From Lichtheimia corymbifera B2541 (Eukaryota > Mucoromycota > Mucoromycetes > Mucorales > Lichtheimiaceae): DNA of 11,389 nucleotides. Positions 8,904 to 11,389 of the stretch are shown here, piece by piece (the stretch's first letter is position 1; each line of letters opens with the position of its first letter). The position numbers and the translations under genes were made by a program. Below the pieces are notes generated by a model, which worked only from the letters and a program-made list of their open reading frames with translations, was not told the origin of the DNA and did no database searches. Location: assembly GCA_000697475.1 (NCBI GenBank), contig JNEU01001074.1:1-11389 (forward strand). The letters run 5' to 3'.

Positions 8904-10015
8904 AGTATCACCCCATGCCAGCCTGATGGCATTCAACTCAACGTTACTGCAATCAATGGTGACCCTGATAGGGGAGATGCCAAGCAGCTTCAAATCTGTA
9001 AACCATTTGACCAGAGGGGCAGCAGAGTGATCCACAGTGAAAAGGTATGAGATAGGCACACCACGATCAGCTTCCGGATGACGAATTATAATCGTGTATA
9101 GCAAGCCTTTTGCATATCCGCACACATGATGAGTGGCATCAATTGACAAATACTTTGCGTTTTCAAACATGGATAATTGCCAAGGTGATGAAAAACCAAA
9201 GAAAAAGGTGTCGACAGAGATGGTTGCATAACGCCATACAGCAAATTGCTTTTCTTGCTCCAACTCTGTAAGCCAAAGCTCGACGGATTTGAAGTCATTT
9301 GCATCCTTCGTCGTGTTCTCCTTGCGCCACTTGTAAACCTTATTATAAACATCCCGCGTGTGGATATGATACTGGCGACTGGTAACAGGTGCGTTGGCGT
9401 TCTGGTCTTGTAGATATTCACGGATGGTGCGAACATCACTTGTAATGCCACTTTTTAATATTTCCTCTACCTGGTCACGGATGTCTTGAGGCAATGGTAA
9501 ATGGCCAACATCCTCGATCGTGTTTGGCTGATGGTTTATATGTGGCGGCTTAAGCTCCACGTCAAACTTGATGTCACGCAAAGGATAATAATGCACCACC
9601 AAGCGCGCAGTAGATCCACATTTCTTTGTTTTGTGGCCACTTCGAGCAACACCAGACTTGCCCCCCACAGTGGTATCCTTTCGCACCTGCTTAATACCAG
9701 AGCGATGGCATCTGTAGTACCACGAGACATCGGGTCCCGCTAATTTATAAAACAAGATGTCAGTATATATTGCATACTCAGTATTATGCCGACAGTCGTT
9801 ACCCTGATGGCGTGGAATATGCTTGCTATGGTACAACTAGCTTTCACCAGTCGTATATATCAAGCGGTTAACTGCTTGGTCAACTGCTTCCTTTGTTGCA
9901 GGTCTTGCGTGTTTTAAATGTAGTAAGGATCGTCCTGGGATCCCGTTTGGTCGATTGGGGAATCCACATTGGGGATGGTGGCAAGAGCATCAGCGATCGT
10001 AAGGTGTCGAGACAT
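8904..10015 (-). pseudogene. MULE (Mutator-like) transposase, N-terminal two-thirds, broken
   Basis: The main frame (9836-8904) carries a FAR1/WRKY-GCM1-like zinc finger (WYYRC, C43; C73; H99-x2-H102, counted from 9836) followed by a MULE catalytic core: D233 in LSIDATHH, then YAKGLLYTIIIRHPEADRG, and D305 in TIDCSNVELNAIRLAWGD. The protein stops at the edge of the Ginger-like repeat, so the CxxH segment and the catalytic Glu are lost; frame reading into the repeat adds about 16 unrelated residues and a stop. Upstream the same frame continues to about 9926 (KEAVDQAVNRLIYTTGES) but is cut by TAG at 9837-9839. A plausible start, ATG at 10013-10015 (MSRHLTIADALATIPN), is in another frame, so a frameshift near 9914-9930 is needed. 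An intron could explain these breaks but no suitable GT-AG pair was found. The copy cannot make active transposase. Confidence 0.85.
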
Positions 10016-10251
10016 TTTAAAAAGAAGCAAAAAAAAAGCGATCGGTACGCGATTACGGTTGTCAAACTTTTATTCGTGTCACTTGCTTGCTCGAGGATGA
10101 GTACTTCGCGCACTTATTACTATATTACCCCCAAAGCCTTCGATTTGCCATCTTCTCGAATATAGGCGGTTTATTTATCATATCCTATCCCTGTACTATC
10201 CACTACCATAATCCTAATCGTACATATCTCCTACGCCTTGAACCGAAGCCA
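10016..10251. other. Leader of the MULE gene; possible MULE end
   Basis: This stretch of 236 bases upstream of the MULE start has no convincing ORF. On the minus strand there is a T-run directly upstream of the ATG and an AATAAAAG motif about 60 bases before it. A G-rich tract (GGGGGTAATATAG on the minus strand, near 10134-10122) could be part of the outer end of the MULE, but its partner end is not in the window, so this cannot be tested here. Confidence 0.25.
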
Positions 10252-10564
10252 TCATCTATGGTATATGCCAATAATTGAATGTGCTGCAGTAATAAACAAC
10301 CAATCCTGCTTTCGTACCTGTTCCTTGTCCAACCCACGGTGACCCTCATCCATGTATGCTCCTAAATCAGATGTTGAACGCGTGTCAAAGCTAGAATATA
10401 AATAGACAAGTGATTAGACGTACATATGTAAACAGAACCTGCTTATTGAATACCTTGTATGTTTATGGCCAAGTTGCCTGTAATAACGCGTTTTTGTCGA
10501 ATAAAGTAGTACGTCAGTGATATACAGGTGCCGGGCTATACGCGTAAAGACTTGGGCTTTGCAT
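10252..10564 (-). CDS. Candidate small spliced gene or 5' gene fragment, function unknown
   Basis: A chain of GT-AG introns opens a reading frame that is not visible as one ORF. Exons are 10564-10542 (23 nt, ATG start), 10477-10454 (24 nt) and 10390-10318 (73 nt), with introns of 64 and 63 bp, and all phases fit. The first 40 residues include LGHKHTSFDTRSTSDLGAY and MDEGHRGLDKEQ, a composition that looks like real protein. At 10318 the sequence CAG|GTACG could be another donor; if it is not used, the frame runs on for 21 codons to TGA 10254-10252, giving about 61 residues. No domain is recognised. It could be the 5' end of a host gene cut by the MULE to its left, a small accessory gene of the MULE, or chance. 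The upstream ATG in another frame (10585) leads to a stop and was not chosen. Confidence 0.35.
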
Positions 10565-10846
10565 TGGTCTGGTCAATGGAGTACATGGCGTTGTGGGAGG
10601 AGTGGGAGATCGGCTGGGTATATAGATCTAACAAAGTCATAGCTTGAGATCGGCTTTCAGGTCAATGGTTAACTCACATGGTGGTAGATGTAGCGATTCT
10701 GAAGACTGATTCAAGTAGATGTAGGTAGATCTGGTGCCCAGGGTGTGAATGAGGAATAAAAACAAAGCAGAAAAGGCATATGCTGGGTCGACTTAGAAAA
10801 AAATGCAGGCTTTACAAGTCGGCAGCAGCCCACCGGGCGCGCCTAT

Positions 10847-10874
10847 TTGCACCCCCCCTCTTGCACCCCCCCCT
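10847..10874. repeat. Duplicated TTGCA plus C-run
   Basis: TTGCACCCCCCCT and TTGCACCCCCCCCT stand almost back to back, followed by further C-rich sequence to about 10890. In an otherwise AT-rich region this stands out. It may be a polypyrimidine promoter element or replication slippage. Confidence 0.6.
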
Positions 10875-11156
10875 AGTCACGCACCCCTCCTACCATTTGT
10901 CCGGCTCCCACATTGTACACTGGTAATAGACAGTTTCAATTTTCAAGGCACGTGTATTTCTCATGTTGCACAAACTGCATATATAACATCACATTATCTA
11001 TTGCTCTTATTTATGCATCTGCCATTAATACAATCATACAGCTAATGAAGAGTGAAACTTGTAGATGGTGCAAGCAGAAGCAGAAATGTAAATCTGCGAT
11101 ATAAATGCTTTCCAACAGGGACCGGAACAGTAAAAGAAAAGAGATCATTATGATGC

Positions 11157-11192
11157 TTACTACTGTAGCTAGAATTACTACTGTAGCTAGAA
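11157..11192. repeat. Two exact copies of an 18-base tandem repeat
   Basis: The unit TTACTACTGTAGCTAGAA occurs at 11157-11174 and directly again at 11175-11192. Each holds the palindrome TAGCTA, and the sequence after the second copy (CAGTAG) is the reverse complement of CTACTG within the unit, so a small hairpin is possible. Likely a slippage duplication. Confidence 0.85.
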
Positions 11193-11389
11193 CAGTAGTG
11201 CAAGGACAGAGTATGATGAGGTATAAAAGGATAAAAATATAGAGGATGAGATCCGAGAGGAAACAAGATAACTGACTGAAGTTTTATTCTTGCTAAAGAC
11301 TTAGCTGGATAGATATTGTGATAAGGAATGTCAAAGATACTAATGAATTAACTTCTATATGTGAGAAAGAAGCAATAAAACGCTAAGAG

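Larger units (their letters stand above)
10565..11389. other. AT-rich intergenic stretch without a convincing gene
   Basis: This stretch of 825 bases has only short ORFs of low-complexity composition (for example a Ser/Tyr-rich one on the minus strand at 11042-11266). It holds a C-run repeat (10847-10874) and an 18-base tandem duplication (11157-11192), given separately. A TATAAAAG motif occurs on the plus strand at about 11222-11229 and could belong to a promoter of a gene beyond the window. If the candidate gene at 10252-10564 is real, the first part of this stretch would be its promoter. Confidence 0.4.

Noticed and set aside
5051..8911. Search for a 2-11 bp target-site duplication around the Ginger-like element
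   Set aside because: No matching direct repeat was found at any plausible boundary (5059 or 5061 on the left; 8901 or 8903 on the right).
11042..11266. Minus-strand Ser/Tyr-rich ORF of 74 codons
   Set aside because: Low-complexity composition arising from the local repeat; no domain, no splice or start context.

Overview
The window looks like a transposon graveyard from a eukaryotic genome, most likely a fungus and perhaps an early-diverging (Mucoromycota-type) one. The evidence is short introns (about 40-64 bp) with GTAAGT/GTATG donors and CTAAC-like branch sites, AATAAA poly(A) signals, AT-rich spacers, and fungal-looking LINE and MULE proteins. The taxonomic placement is inference from style, not from a diagnostic gene. 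There are no bacterial operons, ribosomal RNA, tRNA or CRISPR features.

Layout from left to right. (1) Positions 1-1739 are the 3' end of a LINE-type non-LTR retrotransposon on the + strand: the end of the RT domain, the C-terminal zinc knuckle, the 3' UTR, and an A-run. (2) Positions 1740-2307 are a palindromic, fold-back (MITE-like) repeat: two 148-bp inverted arms about 90% identical, plus a third copy of the outer 63 bp forming a second hairpin. (3) Positions 2308-5058 are a second, related LINE on the - strand. It is broken by one in-frame TGA and loses its 5' part at 5058. (4) Positions 5059-8903 are an apparently intact DNA transposon about 3.85 kb long. It has 136-bp terminal inverted repeats (135/136 identical) full of TGACCCGGGTCA palindromes. 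Inside is one - strand gene of eight exons encoding an integrase-type (rve, D-D-E) transposase of about 798 residues with an N-terminal HHCC zinc module, an acidic middle and a C-terminal cysteine-rich (CXC/tesmin-like) domain. This architecture resembles Ginger-type elements and the domesticated KRBA2-like genes. (5) Positions 8904-10015 are the N-terminal two-thirds of a MULE transposase on the - strand, with a frameshift and a stop, cut off at the edge of the Ginger-like element. (6) Positions 10252-10564 are a candidate small spliced gene, or 5' gene fragment, on the - strand with two micro-exons. (7) Positions 10565-11389 are AT-rich sequence with a C-run repeat and an 18-bp tandem duplication and no convincing gene.

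The most interesting feature is the Ginger-like element. Its open frame across seven introns and its near-identical ends suggest recent activity. Its two flanks, however, are different broken transposons (a LINE on the left, a MULE on the right), with no visible target-site duplication. This suggests ectopic recombination between two copies of the element, a nested history, or an assembly join.
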